A stretch of DNA of 64,000 bases from Methylobacterium sp. Leaf125 (GCF_001423085.1 NZ_LMNU01000023.1:124100-188099), one strand, 5' to 3'. Shown: positions 1 through 9,370, numbered from the stretch's first letter. The notes: a model not told the origin generated them from the letters alone. Numbers and translations: made by a program.

Positions 1-870
1 GGACGGCTCGGCCGCCTCCGCGGGCACCTCAGCGGCCGCCTCCGCGGGCACCTGCGCCAGCATCAGGGCGGAGGCCGCGTCCGCCAGGGCGTCGGTCGCC
101 TCGAGGAAGACGATGTCGTCCGCGGCGGAGGGGTCGTCCGACAGCGGCGCCCGGGCGAAGGCGGCCGACGGCGCCGGCTCCGCGGACGATCCGTCCATGT
201 CGATGTAGCGGTCGACGTCGCTCTGGCAGAGGTCGGGCTGGACCTCCGGCGCACTCGCGCCTCCCGGGCCCGCCGGGACCGGATCGAGGGCATCGCCCCA
301 GATCGCCATCATGGCGGCGAGGCGCTCCTCGAGGTAGCGCAGGGTGTGGATGATGCGCGCCGTGCGCTGGGCGGTGAGGTCCTGGAACGAGCAGGCGGTG
401 TAGATGGCGGTGGCGCGCCGGTCGAGCTCGTCGCAGATTGCGGCGTCGGAGCCGGATTCGCGCAGGGTCCAGGCGGCCTCCTGCACGTGCTCGGCCGCGC
501 TGAGGATGTCGGAGGTCGCGTTCTCGGTGGAGCGCACGATGGCGTCGAGGGCCGCGGAGGCACCGCCGAGCCGGCTCTGGTCCTGGTCGGGCGCGTGGAT
601 GGCCGCGATCTCGGCCTTGGTCCGGGCGATGGCGTGGGCCATGTCCATCAGGTCGCCGCGCACGCGCCCCATCTGGCTGCTCTCGCGATCGTGGGTGACC
701 ACGCTTTCCAGCCTGGCGATCGCGTCGAGGACGATCCCGGTATCGGTGGTGCGATTGCGGCGGAGATAGGCGTCGAGGAACCAGCGACCGCGCTCGCTCT
801 CGGTCATCGCCGCTTCGATGCGATCGTATTCCGAGATGTCGAGGGACGTCAGCGAATGGGAACTCGACAT
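1..870 (-). CDS. CheZ-like chemotaxis phosphatase (5' part; C-terminus off the left edge)
   Basis: The frame is open from an ATG at 870 to base 1 (290 codons) with no stop, so the C-terminus lies outside the window. The first ~55 residues include a polar stretch (TESERGRWFLDAYLRRN) followed by long amphipathic helices. Around residues 155-190 is ACSFQDLTAQR, matching the CheZ family motif whose Asp and Gln take part in dephosphorylating CheY-P, followed by IIHTLRYLEERLAAM. The C-terminal part seen here is Ala/Pro/Asp-rich and looks like a linker. CheZ-like proteins of this type are common in Methylobacterium. The role as a response-regulator phosphatase is inferred from the motif. It is transcribed divergently from the MFS gene at 1019. 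Confidence 0.8.
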   Translation of the reverse strand, partial: MSSSHSLTSLDISEYDRIEAAMTESERGRWFLDAYLRRNRTTDTGIVLDAIARLESVVTHDRESSQMGRVRGDLMDMAHAIARTKAEIAAIHAPDQDQSRLGGASAALDAIVRSTENATSDILSAAEHVQEAAWTLRESGSDAAICDELDRRATAIYTACSFQDLTAQRTARIIHTLRYLEERLAAMMAIWGDALDPVPAGPGGASAPEVQPDLCQSDVDRYIDMDGSSAEPAPSAAFARAPLSDDPSAADDIVFLEATDALADAASALMLAQVPAEAAAEVPAEAAEPS

Positions 871-1018
871 CAAGCACGTGTCCTTGGCCGCGGGGACCGG
901 CACGCCATCGCCGGGTCCAAGCCGCCGCAGGTTGACAGGATCGCTTTAACGCCGGCTTTACGCAGCTTCCGCCTGACGCGACGTTCTCCCAGGCCCCCCT
1001 CGTCCCGATCCGGTCACC

Positions 1019-2245
1019 GTGTCTGACCCCTCTCCTGCGCTCCCGGAGCCGAACGCCTTTCGGCTGTCGCTGCTCTACGCCGTCGTCTTCGTCGAGATCG
1101 GCATCGCCATGCCGTTCATGCCGGTCTGGCTGAACGCCCTCGGCCTCGACGCGACCGTGATCGGGGCCCTGCTCGCCCTGCCGATCGCGATCCGCATCGT
1201 CGCCACCGCCCCCCTGGTCGGGCTGATCGACCGGGGGATCGCCGCGCCGCGGATCCTGCTCGCCGGCAGCCTCGTCCTGGCCGGAACCTACGTGCTGATG
1301 CCCACGGGCGCCGCCCTCGGCTGGCCCGTGCTCGCGCTCCTCATCGCGCTGAACGCCGTCGCGGCCGCGCCCCTGGTGCCCAGCATCGACTACCTGACCC
1401 TGGGCGCCGTGCGCCGAAGCCGCCGGCTCGACTACGCGCGGATCCGGATGGCCGGCTCCATCGGCTTCCTCCTCGCCAATTTCGCCGGCGGCGCCGCCCT
1501 CGGGGCGATGGGCGAGCGCCTCGCCGTCCCCCTCCTCCTCACCGTGCTGGCGCTGATCGCCGCCGGGGTCGTGGCGACGTCCCGCATCGAGGCGCCCCCG
1601 GTCCCACCCCGCCATCCCGAGGCCGGCCGGCCCGCCCTGCCCGGCGTCCTGTGGTTCTCGATCGGGGCGGCGGCCCTGATCCAGTCGAGCCACGCGGCGA
1701 TCTACGCGTTCGGCAGCATCCACTGGAGCACGCACGGCATTCCCACCGCGTGGATCGGCACGCTCTGGGCCATCGGCGTCGCCTCCGAGATCCTGCTCTT
1801 CGCCCTGATCGGCCGCCTGCCGCCGCGCTGGCGCAACCCCTTCGCGCTGCTCGCCCTCGGCGGTGGGGCCGCCCTCCTGCGCGCCGTCGGCATGGCCGCC
1901 TTCGGGGATCGCCTCGGACCGGTGATCGCCCTCCAGGTCCTGCACGGCCTGACCTTCGGGGCGACGCAGCTCGGCGCCATGGCGGCGGTCTCGCGCTTTG
2001 CCCCGGACGGCGCCCGCGGGCGGGCCCAGGGCACCGTCAGCTCGGCAGGCGCCCTCGCCTCGGCCAGCGCGACCCTGATGACCGGGGTCGCCTACCAGAC
2101 CGGGGGGGGACCGCTCGCCTTCGTGTTGATGGCGCCGCTGGCCGGCCTCGGCTTGTGCCTCGTGGCACGCGCCGCGCAGGCCGCCCGCGCTTTCAGCCTT
2201 CACAGCACCACGATTGTGGGTCACGGGGCGGGACAACCCGATTAA
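1019..2245 (+). CDS. MFS transporter, LacY/HcaT-like family
   Basis: A 408-residue integral membrane protein with about 12 hydrophobic segments, beginning near residue 15 (SLLYAVVFVEIGIAMPFMP). The N-terminal pattern, the early 'MPVWL' and the loop 'GLIDRG' resemble the MFS_1-like/3-phenylpropionate transporter group. It acts in the inner membrane; the substrate cannot be read from sequence. The start is a GTG at 1019 leading into SDPSPALPEPNAFRLSLL. It precedes the Mla-type operon by 33 bp on the same strand, so co-transcription is possible, but functional linkage is not evident. Confidence 0.85.
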   Translation: MSDPSPALPEPNAFRLSLLYAVVFVEIGIAMPFMPVWLNALGLDATVIGALLALPIAIRIVATAPLVGLIDRGIAAPRILLAGSLVLAGTYVLMPTGAALGWPVLALLIALNAVAAAPLVPSIDYLTLGAVRRSRRLDYARIRMAGSIGFLLANFAGGAALGAMGERLAVPLLLTVLALIAAGVVATSRIEAPPVPPRHPEAGRPALPGVLWFSIGAAALIQSSHAAIYAFGSIHWSTHGIPTAWIGTLWAIGVASEILLFALIGRLPPRWRNPFALLALGGGAALLRAVGMAAFGDRLGPVIALQVLHGLTFGATQLGAMAAVSRFAPDGARGRAQGTVSSAGALASASATLMTGVAYQTGGGPLAFVLMAPLAGLGLCLVARAAQAARAFSLHSTTIVGHGAGQPD

Positions 2246-2278
2246 CCTTGACCGTCCGGTAACCGTGATCGGTGTTAC

Positions 2279-3448
2279 GTGATCGCGGCATGGAGTGCGG
2301 CGTCATTGGCTAGAGCCGAGATCAGGACCCTTCCGGAGGCTGCCGACGCCGCGATCCTCGAGGGCGGTCGCATCGGCTTGTCCGGACGCTGGACCGCCGA
2401 CCAGGGCGCGGCCGTGGAGGTCGCCGCCGCGCGCATCGCCGGCAGCGCCGCCGGCACGGCCCTCCTGGTCGACCTCAGCCGGATCGTCCGCCTGGACACC
2501 CTCGGCGCCTGGGTGCTGGAGCGGACCCGCGGGGAGATCGAGGCCGCCGGCGGGCGCCTGGCCTATGCGGGCGCGACCCCCGAGCACCGCATCCTTCTCA
2601 GCGAAGTGAAGCTGCGCGAGGCCGAGCCGCCGCCGCCGCGCCGCGGACGCGGCTTCGGCTTCCTCGACGATCTCGGGCGGCGGGTCGTCGGCGCGAAGTC
2701 GGATCTCGTCACGGGACTCGCCTTCTTCGGCGAGGTGGTCACCGCCTGCATCCGGGTCGCAGCCCGGCCCGGCACCTTCCGGGGCACCGCCCTGGTCAAC
2801 CAGATCGAGCAGGTCGCCTTCCGGGGCGTGCCGATCATCGTGCTGATCTCGTTCCTCGTGGGCGGCATCGTCGCCCAGCAGGGCATCTTCCAGCTCCAGC
2901 GCTTCGGCGCCCAGAGCTTCGTCGTGAACCTGATCGGGCTCCTCATCCTGCGCGAGCTCGGCGTGCTGCTCACCTCGATCATGGTGGCGGGCCGCTCGGG
3001 CTCGGCCTTCACCGCCGAGATCGGCTCGATGCGGATGCGCGAGGAGGTCGACGCCTTGCGGGTGATGGGCCTCGATCCCATCGAGATCCTGATCGTCCCG
3101 CGCATCCTCGCCCTGGTGATCGGCCTGCCGATCCTGACCTTCCTGGCCTCCCTGGCGGCCCTGGCCGGCGGCGGCCTCACCGCCTCGCTCTACGGCGGCA
3201 TGACCGTCGACGCCTTCCTGGCGCGCCTGCAGGCCGCGGTCTCGCTGCACCACGTGGCGGTGGGGCTGATCAAGGCGCCGTTCATGGCGCTGATCATCGG
3301 CATCATCGCGACGATCGAAGGTTTCGCCGTGGAGGGCTCCGCCGAGTCCCTCGGCCGCCACGTCACGGCCTCAGTCGTCAAGTCTATCTTCATGGTGATC
3401 GTCCTCGACGGATTGTTCGCCGTCTTCTTCGCTGCGATCGACTTCTGA
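2279..3448 (+). CDS. mlaE: MlaE-type ABC transporter permease with N-terminal STAS domain
   Basis: The 389-residue protein has an N-terminal STAS-like domain (about residues 1-110; LLVDLSRIVRLDTLGAWVL), which is MlaB-like and fused to the permease. The MlaE permease domain follows from about residue 135, with diagnostic stretches such as FLVGGIVAQQGIFQL, GVLLTSIMVAGRSGSAFTAE and MRMREEVDALRVMG. It forms the membrane part of a Mla/Mce-type phospholipid transporter between inner and outer membrane. The start is a GTG at 2279; a TTG at 2306 is an alternative. The ATPase, MlaD and lipoprotein genes follow as one operon. Confidence 0.93.
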   Translation: MIAAWSAASLARAEIRTLPEAADAAILEGGRIGLSGRWTADQGAAVEVAAARIAGSAAGTALLVDLSRIVRLDTLGAWVLERTRGEIEAAGGRLAYAGATPEHRILLSEVKLREAEPPPPRRGRGFGFLDDLGRRVVGAKSDLVTGLAFFGEVVTACIRVAARPGTFRGTALVNQIEQVAFRGVPIIVLISFLVGGIVAQQGIFQLQRFGAQSFVVNLIGLLILRELGVLLTSIMVAGRSGSAFTAEIGSMRMREEVDALRVMGLDPIEILIVPRILALVIGLPILTFLASLAALAGGGLTASLYGGMTVDAFLARLQAAVSLHHVAVGLIKAPFMALIIGIIATIEGFAVEGSAESLGRHVTASVVKSIFMVIVLDGLFAVFFAAIDF

Positions 3449-3462
3449 GGCTGGTCCCGAAC

Positions 3463-4302
3463 GTGTCCGCCGCGCATCTCCAGACGAGCCCGCATCTGCA
3501 GACGACCGAGCCCGCGACCGCGCCGGAGCCGATCATCCGCGTGCGCGATCTGGTGGTCGGCTTCGGCAGCAAGATCGTGATGAAGGGGTTGAACCTCGAC
3601 ATCCGGCGGGGCGAGATCCTGGGCTTCGTCGGCCCCTCCGGCCAGGGCAAGTCGGTCCTGACCCGGACGATCCTCGGCCTCGTGCCGAAGCGGGCCGGCA
3701 CCATCGAGGTGTTCGGCGAGAACGTGGACGGCCTGACCGTGACCCGGCGCCGCCAGATCGAGCAGCGCTGGGGCGTGCTCTTCCAGCAGGGCGCGCTGTT
3801 CTCGGCGCTCACCGTCAAGCAGAACATCCAGATGCCGATGCGCGAGCATCTCAACCTGTCCGAGCGCCTCCTCGACGAGTTCGCCCGCCTGAAGATCGAG
3901 ATGGTCGGCCTGAAGCCGGATGCCGCCGACAAGCTGCCCTCCGAACTGTCGGGCGGCATGATCAAGCGCGCGGCCCTCGCCCGCTCCCTCGCCCTCGATC
4001 CCGAGATCCTGTTCCTCGACGAGCCGACCTCGGGCCTCGACCCGATCGGCGCCGGGGAGTTCGACGAGCTCGTCGCGACCCTGAAGCAGACCCTGGGCCT
4101 GACCGTCTTCATGGTCACCCACGACCTCGACAGCCTCTACACCGCCTGCGACCGCATCGCGGCCCTGGGCGACGGCCAGATCATCGCGCAGGGCACGATC
4201 GCGGAGATGCTCGAGAGCGACCATCCCTGGCTGCGCTCCTACTTCCACGGCAAGCGCGGACGCGCGGTCGTCCCGTCAGGCACGCACCATGCGCCGGCCT
4301 GA
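3463..4302 (+). CDS. mlaF: MlaF-type ABC transporter ATP-binding protein
   Basis: A 279-residue ABC ATPase. Walker A is GPSGQGKS, the signature is LSGGMIKRAALARSLAL, and Walker B is ILFLDEPTSGLD, followed by the switch His in VTHDLDSL. LSGGM (rather than LSGGQ) and the SGLDPIGAG stretch are typical of MlaF/Ttg2A ATPases. It powers the MlaE permease at the inner membrane. The start is a GTG at 3463, 14 bp after the mlaE stop. The first ~20 residues (HLQTSPHLQTTEP) are low-complexity with a small internal duplication. Confidence 0.93.
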   Translation: MSAAHLQTSPHLQTTEPATAPEPIIRVRDLVVGFGSKIVMKGLNLDIRRGEILGFVGPSGQGKSVLTRTILGLVPKRAGTIEVFGENVDGLTVTRRRQIEQRWGVLFQQGALFSALTVKQNIQMPMREHLNLSERLLDEFARLKIEMVGLKPDAADKLPSELSGGMIKRAALARSLALDPEILFLDEPTSGLDPIGAGEFDELVATLKQTLGLTVFMVTHDLDSLYTACDRIAALGDGQIIAQGTIAEMLESDHPWLRSYFHGKRGRAVVPSGTHHAPA

Positions 4303-4370
4303 CGCCCGCCGCCTCCAGCTTGCCGCCGCGCACCGCCCGCGCCCCACCCCGTCAAGGTATTGCTGATCCG

Positions 4371-5453
4371 ATGGAGACTCGTGCGAACTACGCGCTGATC
4401 GGTGCCTTCACCCTCGCGGTGCTGGTGGCGGCCTTCGGCTTCGTCTTCTGGCTCCAGGGCGGATCCCGGAGCCAGGTTCGGCAGGCCGTGCGCATCGTCT
4501 TCTCCGGCAGCGTCGGCGGGCTCGCCAAGGGCTCGACGGTGGCCTTCAACGGCATCAAGGTCGGCGAGGTCATGGATGTGCGCCTGCTGCCGCAGGACCC
4601 GCGCCGCGTCGTCGCCATCGTCGAGGTGGAGCGCACCACGCCCCTGCGCGCCGATACCCGCGCCCGCCTCGATTCGGCGATGCTCACCGGCGTCTCGACG
4701 ATCTCCCTGTCGGGCGGCAATGCCGACGCCCCGGCCCTGACCCCGGGCTCGGGCGACCAGATGCCGACGATCTTCGCCGACAGCTCCGACATCCAGGACA
4801 TGATGGCGGCGGCCAAGCAGATCGCCCAGCGCGCCGACGACGTGCTCCAGCGCCTCGACAAGGTGGTGGCCGGCAACGAGGGCGCGATCACCCGGACCCT
4901 GGCCAACGTGGAAGCCTTCTCCAAGACCCTCGCGGAGGCCGGACCGGCCGTGAGCGGCCTGGTGAAGGCGATCGACGGGCAGAAGCTCAACCGCGTCATC
5001 GACAATGCCGAGCGCTTCTCCGGGGCCCTCGCCGCCGGGAGCCCGGACATCGAGGGCGCCCTCAAGGACGCGCGCTCCCTGGCCGCCAAGCTCAACGCCT
5101 CCGCCGACCGCGTCGATGCCGTGCTGAAGGGGGCCGAGGGCTTCCTCGGCTCGGCCTCCGGCTCGGCCGGCACCAGCACCTTCACCGAGGTCCGCGAGGC
5201 GGCGATCTCCGTGCGCGATGCCGGGAAGGCCTTCCGGACCCTCTCCGAGAACCTCGACAAGCGCACCTCGAACATCGCCACCAGCTTCAACCGGCTGAGC
5301 GGCACCGGGCGGCGCGAGGTGGAGGCGCTCTCGACCGACGGCCAGCGCACGCTCAACACCCTGAACCGGACGGTGAAGAGCCTGGAGCGGGATCCCTCCC
5401 AGGTCATCTTCGGCGGCAAGCCTTCGTTGCCGGAATACAACGGTGGCCGCTGA
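4371..5453 (+). CDS. mlaD: MlaD/MCE-domain lipid-binding protein
   Basis: 360 residues from the ATG at 4371 (METRANYALIGAF). An N-terminal membrane anchor (residues ~6-28) is followed by an MCE domain (about 38-115; VFSGSVGGLAKGSTVAFNGIKVGEV). The rest is a long helical/coiled-coil tail (~150-340), as in the larger MCE proteins of Rhizobiales. It should sit in the periplasm, anchored to the inner membrane with MlaE-MlaF, and carry lipids. An upstream in-frame ATG at 4320 would add a proline/arginine-rich stretch ahead of the anchor and is less likely. Confidence 0.92.
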   Translation: METRANYALIGAFTLAVLVAAFGFVFWLQGGSRSQVRQAVRIVFSGSVGGLAKGSTVAFNGIKVGEVMDVRLLPQDPRRVVAIVEVERTTPLRADTRARLDSAMLTGVSTISLSGGNADAPALTPGSGDQMPTIFADSSDIQDMMAAAKQIAQRADDVLQRLDKVVAGNEGAITRTLANVEAFSKTLAEAGPAVSGLVKAIDGQKLNRVIDNAERFSGALAAGSPDIEGALKDARSLAAKLNASADRVDAVLKGAEGFLGSASGSAGTSTFTEVREAAISVRDAGKAFRTLSENLDKRTSNIATSFNRLSGTGRREVEALSTDGQRTLNTLNRTVKSLERDPSQVIFGGKPSLPEYNGGR

Positions 5454-5556
5454 AGCGACCGCCCTCCGGCCAAGCGTGCTGGGGCGCACGGCAACATTCC
5501 GGACTTGCGTTAGTTTACCGCCACGCTGTGCGTCAGTGCGGCGACGGGTTTCCGGA

Positions 5557-6150
5557 ATGCGTATGACACTTCACCAGACGGCCCCTGCGCTCGTCGCGAT
5601 GCTCCTTGCCGCCGGCCTCGGCGGCTGCGGCGGCGGCGCGGTGCCGCTCACCTTCGATCTCGCGGCGCTGCCCCCCACCGGGCGGACGGTCGGTGCGGCG
5701 CGGTCGTTCACCGTGGCCGAGCCCGTGGGCATCCAGCCCTTCGAGGCGGACCGCATCATCGTGCGCGAGCCGGGCGGGGCCCTGTCCTTCCTCGGTGGTG
5801 GCCAGTGGGCCGACCGCCTGCCGCGCCTGATCCAGACGCGGCTGATCCAGAGCCTGGAGAATTCCGGCCGCCTGAAATCGGTGAGCCGCCCCGGCGACAA
5901 GATCGTGTCCGACTACCAGCTCATCAGCGAGATCCGGGCCTTCGACATCGCGGCCGGCTCCGGCGAGGCCGTGGTCGACATCTCGGCCAAGATCATCACG
6001 GAGGGCACCGGCAAGGTGATCGCGGCGCGGATCTTCACCGCCCGCGTGCCGGTGCCGAAGGTCGATGCCGGCACCGCCGCGGTCGGCCTCGACGCCGCGC
6101 TGGCGCGGGTGCTGGGCGAGATGGTGGCCTGGGTGAATTCGGGCCGCTGA
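5557..6150 (+). CDS. ABC-type transport auxiliary lipoprotein (PqiC/LptE-like)
   Basis: The start ATG at 5557 (or 5563) gives a lipoprotein signal peptide ending in LAAGLGGC, with the cysteine as lipidation site. The mature part (VRTARSF-type beta segments, RIIVREPGGALSFLGGGQWADRLPRLIQTRLIQ) matches the ABC_trans_aux/PqiC family that accompanies MCE transporters. It probably sits at the outer membrane and completes the Mla/Mce system coded just upstream. A longer frame from 5443 overlaps the mlaD stop and would bury the signal peptide, so the shorter start is preferred. Confidence 0.85.
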   Translation: MRMTLHQTAPALVAMLLAAGLGGCGGGAVPLTFDLAALPPTGRTVGAARSFTVAEPVGIQPFEADRIIVREPGGALSFLGGGQWADRLPRLIQTRLIQSLENSGRLKSVSRPGDKIVSDYQLISEIRAFDIAAGSGEAVVDISAKIITEGTGKVIAARIFTARVPVPKVDAGTAAVGLDAALARVLGEMVAWVNSGR

Positions 6151-6157
6151 GGCGCGA

Positions 6158-6174
6158 GGGGGCCGGGCGCCCCC
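6158..6174. terminator. GC-rich hairpin between convergent genes
   Basis: An inverted repeat GGGGGC / GCCCCC with a 5-base loop lies between the lipoprotein gene (plus) and the XRE-cupin gene (minus). There is no U-tract, as is common in high-GC alphaproteobacteria. Terminator function is inferred from position. Confidence 0.45.
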
Positions 6175-6181
6175 GCCGGCC

Positions 6182-6823
6182 TCACTCCATCACGGCCGCC
6201 TTCATGATGACGACCATGATGGCCTTGGCCGGCTCCGGCCCGATGCAGCGCACTGTGTGCGGCCGGTCGCAGCGGTAGCGCAGGGTCTCGCCGGCCCGGG
6301 CGCGCTGGACGGTGCCCGCGACCTCGACCTCGAGCAGGCCCGAGGTCACCGTCAGGGATTCCACCGAACCGCGCTGGTGCGGGTCGGAATCGAGCACGCC
6401 GCCCGGATCGGCGGTGAGGTCGTACCATTGCAGCCACTCGACGGTCTTGATCCAGCCGATGATGGCGAGGCGGATCTTGCCGTCGTCCGAGACCAGGATC
6501 GGCGTGTCGGCACGGGAGGTCTTCTCGATGAAGGGCTCCTCGTCGCTCGTCGCGAGCACGCGCTCGATCGAGACGTCGAGGGCCTGGCTCAGGCGCCAGA
6601 TCGTGGCCAGGGTCGGGTTGGTCTCGTTGCGCTCGATCTGGCTGATGATCGACTTGGCCACCCCGGACTGCTCGGCCAGCTCCGACAGGGACAGGTTGTA
6701 GGCCTTGCGCAGGCGCTGGATCGTCTTGCCGAGCTGCCCGGAGAGCACCTGCGCCCCGGTGAGTATGTCCCGCTGCCGCCCGCGTTCGGGCGTCGTCAAC
6801 TGGTCGTCCATCGGTTCCGACAT
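6182..6823 (-). CDS. XRE-family transcriptional regulator with C-terminal cupin domain
   Basis: 213 residues. A helix-turn-helix of the XRE/lambda-Cro type occupies about residues 30-88 (GKTIQRLRKAYNLSLSELAE, GVAKSIISQIERNETNPT). A cupin-2 sensor domain follows (about 130-205; GSVESLTVTSGLLEV, RAGETLRYRCDRPHTVRC). Such regulators usually respond to a small metabolite bound in the cupin barrel. The gene is 74 bp downstream of thiD on the same strand, but no thiamine link is evident. The ATG at 6823 is used; an in-frame ATG four codons later is possible. Confidence 0.88.
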   Translation of the reverse strand: MSEPMDDQLTTPERGRQRDILTGAQVLSGQLGKTIQRLRKAYNLSLSELAEQSGVAKSIISQIERNETNPTLATIWRLSQALDVSIERVLATSDEEPFIEKTSRADTPILVSDDGKIRLAIIGWIKTVEWLQWYDLTADPGGVLDSDPHQRGSVESLTVTSGLLEVEVAGTVQRARAGETLRYRCDRPHTVRCIGPEPAKAIMVVIMKAAVME

Positions 6824-6897
6824 CCGCGCGTCCGTTCCATTAACCGGACGCTTGTGCGTTACTTCAAACGCAAACGGCGGAGCGACGCAAGGCGCGG

Positions 6898-7704
6898 TCA
6901 GGCCCAGAGGGCATGGAAATGGTGCACCGGGCCATGGCCGTGCCCGACGGGAACGCCGTCCGCCCCCGCGATGGCGGCGGAGACGTAGCGCTTGGCCTGC
7001 GCTACCGCCTCGACCATCGGCAGGCCGCGGGCGAGGCCGGCCGCCACCGCCGAGGACAGGGTGCAGCCGGTGCCGTGGGTGTTGCGGGTGCGGATCCGCG
7101 GGGCGGCGAAGCGCCGGAGCGTGCCGTCGCCGCTCATCAGGTGATCGACGCTCTCGTCGCCGTCGCCGTGACCGCCCTTCACCAGGACGGCCCTGGCCCC
7201 GATGGCGAGGAGGCGGCGGCCCTGGGCCACGGCGGCGTTCTCGGTCGCGGCGGTGGGTTCGCCGATCAGGGTCGCGGTCTCCGGCAGGTTGGGGGTGACG
7301 AGGTCGGCGAGCGGCAGGAGGTGGCGGCGCAGGGCCTCCACGGCGGCCTCGGAGATCAGCCGGTCCCCGGAGGTCGCGACCATCACGGGGTCGAGCACGA
7401 TCGGGATCCGGCCCGCGTGGCGGGCGAGGCCGGCCGCCACCGCCTCGATGGTGGCCACCTGCGACAGCATCCCGATCTTCACCGCCCCGACGGCGAGGTC
7501 CGAGAACACGCTGTCGATCTGCGCCGCCACGAAGTCGGCCGGCACGTCGTGGATGGCCTGGACGCCGCGGGTGTTCTGCGCGGTCAGGGCGGTGAGCACG
7601 CTGGCCCCGTAGACCCGCAGGGCCGCGAAGGTCTTCAGGTCGGCCTGGATGCCGGCCCCGCCGCTCGAGTCGGATCCCGCGATGGTGACGGCGATGAAGG
7701 TCAT
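6898..7704 (-). CDS. thiD: Hydroxymethylpyrimidine/phosphomethylpyrimidine kinase
   Basis: 268 residues, full length for ThiD. The N-terminal motif IAGSDSSGGAGIQADLKTF and the C-terminal NTHGTGCTLSSA (anion hole and catalytic base region) are characteristic of the ribokinase-like HMP/HMP-P kinases. It phosphorylates HMP to HMP-P and HMP-PP for thiamine synthesis in the cytosol. It lies 43 bp downstream of thiE on the same strand, so the two are probably co-transcribed. Confidence 0.95.
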   Translation of the reverse strand: MTFIAVTIAGSDSSGGAGIQADLKTFAALRVYGASVLTALTAQNTRGVQAIHDVPADFVAAQIDSVFSDLAVGAVKIGMLSQVATIEAVAAGLARHAGRIPIVLDPVMVATSGDRLISEAAVEALRRHLLPLADLVTPNLPETATLIGEPTAATENAAVAQGRRLLAIGARAVLVKGGHGDGDESVDHLMSGDGTLRRFAAPRIRTRNTHGTGCTLSSAVAAGLARGLPMVEAVAQAKRYVSAAIAGADGVPVGHGHGPVHHFHALWA

Positions 7705-7747
7705 GGTGTCGGGGTCCTGGCTTGGAACATCCTGGCGTTCCTGAAGC

Positions 7748-8458
7748 TTAGGCCGCGACGCCCCGCGCGGCGAGGGCCGAATCGACCCGGAAGCGCAGGT
7801 CGCGGGCGCGGCCGGCCACCGATTCGCCGCCGAAGAGCGACGTGATCACCGCGATCCCGTCGGCCCCGGCCTCGATCACCGCCGCCGCGTTGCTCGCGTC
7901 GATGCCGGCGATCGCCCCGAGGGGGAAGGCGGCGCCGCGGGCGAGGCGCCCGCGGAAGACGATGCGGGCGAGGCCGTCGAGGCCCACCGGCGGGTCGGGG
8001 TTGTCCTTGCTGGTGGTGGCGAACACGCCGCCGATGCAGGCGTAATCCACCGGCAGGCGGTAGAGCTCGTCGGCCTGGGTCCCGGTCTTCAGGGTCAGGC
8101 CGATGAGCGCCTCGCGGCCGAGCAGGCGGCGGGCCTCGGCCGGGTGCAGGTCGCTCTGCCCGAGATGCACGCCCTCGACGCCGGCCGCGAGCGCGAGATC
8201 GACCCGGTCGTTGACCAGGAGCGGCACACCCGTACCCGCCAGCGCCGCGTGGATCGCCCGGATGCGGGCCAGGGCCGCCCGGGCATCCGGGATGGATTTC
8301 TCCCGGTACTGCAGCAGCGTGCACCCGCCCTGCACGGCCTCCGCCGCCCTCGCGGCGAGGCGGTTGCCGTCGGTGCCGGACACGCCGGTATCGAGGAGGC
8401 CGTAGAGCCGCAGGTCGACCGGCCGGCCCCGACCGATGGCTTCGTCCCGTCCGATCAC
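7748..8458 (-). CDS. thiE: Thiamine phosphate synthase
   Basis: The GTG at 8458 gives a 236-residue protein starting VIGRDEAIGRGRPVDLRLYG. Motifs of ThiE are present: LLQYREKSIPDA (pyrophosphate/HMP-PP binding), LLVNDRVDLALA, GVHLGQSDL and GGVFATTSKDN. It joins HMP-PP with thiazole phosphate. A longer frame from 8566 has an unlikely Arg/Gly-rich N-terminus. The 150-bp region upstream, shared with the divergent acetyltransferase, shows no recognisable TPP-riboswitch (THI box) consensus. Confidence 0.93.
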   Translation of the reverse strand: MIGRDEAIGRGRPVDLRLYGLLDTGVSGTDGNRLAARAAEAVQGGCTLLQYREKSIPDARAALARIRAIHAALAGTGVPLLVNDRVDLALAAGVEGVHLGQSDLHPAEARRLLGREALIGLTLKTGTQADELYRLPVDYACIGGVFATTSKDNPDPPVGLDGLARIVFRGRLARGAAFPLGAIAGIDASNAAAVIEAGADGIAVITSLFGGESVAGRARDLRFRVDSALAARGVAA

Positions 8459-8607
8459 GCTGCGTTTCCCCGGTTTCGTCGTTGGTTTCGCGTAGTGTAG
8501 GGCTGCACCGCCACGATCGGAAGGTCCGGCCCCGGCGGAGCGTTCCGACACGGCTCCGTGTACCACCCCCGAGCCCGACCCGCCCCAGACAGGGACACGC
8601 CCCGCGC

Positions 8608-9171
8608 ATGGACTGCACGCAGAAGCAGAAGATGCTCGCCGGCGAGATCTACAATCCGGACGACCCGGAGCTCCACGCCGACAGCCACGCCTGCAAGGTC
8701 TGGATGCAGCGCTACAACGCGGCCCTGGCGGGGACGCCCGCGATCCGCCGCGAGCTCCTGCGCGAACGCCTCGCCGCGGTCGGCGAGGGCGCGGTGATCC
8801 GCCCGCCGTTCCACTGCGATTACGGGCTGCACATCAGCCTCGGCGCCCACGTCTTCCTGAATTTCGGCTGCGTCATCCTCGATTGCGCTCCGGTCAGCAT
8901 CGGCGACCGCACGCAGATCGGGCCCGGCGTTCAGATCCTCACGCCGGACCATCCGCGCGAACCGGGTCCGCGGGAGGCTGGCCTCGAATTCGCCCGCCCG
9001 ATCCGGATCGGCCGCAACGTCTGGATCGGCGGCGGCGCAATCCTGCTCCCCGGCATCACCGTGGGCGACCACGCCATCATCGGCGCCGGCAGCGTCGTCA
9101 CCCGCGACGTTCCCGAGGGCGCCACGGTGGTGGGCAACCCCGCCCGCGCCCTGCCCCGCAGCCCGGCCTGA
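8608..9171 (+). CDS. maa: Maltose/galactoside O-acetyltransferase family protein
   Basis: 187 residues from the ATG at 8608. The N-terminal helical cap (MDCTQKQKMLAGEIYNPDDP) matches the Mac domain. Left-handed beta-helix hexapeptide repeats follow (GLHISLGAHVFLNFGCVILD, IGDRTQIGPGVQIL, IGGGAILLPGITVGDHAIIG). The TPDHP histidine is in the catalytic position. It transfers acetyl from acetyl-CoA to a sugar hydroxyl; the true acceptor cannot be told. It is divergent from thiE. Confidence 0.92.
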   Translation: MDCTQKQKMLAGEIYNPDDPELHADSHACKVWMQRYNAALAGTPAIRRELLRERLAAVGEGAVIRPPFHCDYGLHISLGAHVFLNFGCVILDCAPVSIGDRTQIGPGVQILTPDHPREPGPREAGLEFARPIRIGRNVWIGGGAILLPGITVGDHAIIGAGSVVTRDVPEGATVVGNPARALPRSPA

Positions 9172-9370
9172 GGCGTCCGCCTGGATCCGAACTCGGACGA
9201 GTCCGGCCCGGCGCGATGCCGGCGTGGCCCGATCCCCGCTCGCGACCTCCGATCCGCGCTTGGGACGAATCCGCCGCGGCGGTTTTTCCACATTCATCAC
9301 GCCGCCGCGATGTGCCATGAGCAGGGGCAGGCTGAGCGGACGAGACGGATAGCGGCGGGGATCGGGGCGC

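Noticed and set aside
29..2236. Long minus-strand frame spanning the CheZ-like and MFS genes
   Set aside because: It is a GC-driven shadow; real genes on both strands with clear domains occupy the region.
8459..8607. TPP riboswitch before thiE
   Set aside because: No THI-box core sequences or matching stems are visible in the 149-bp gap.
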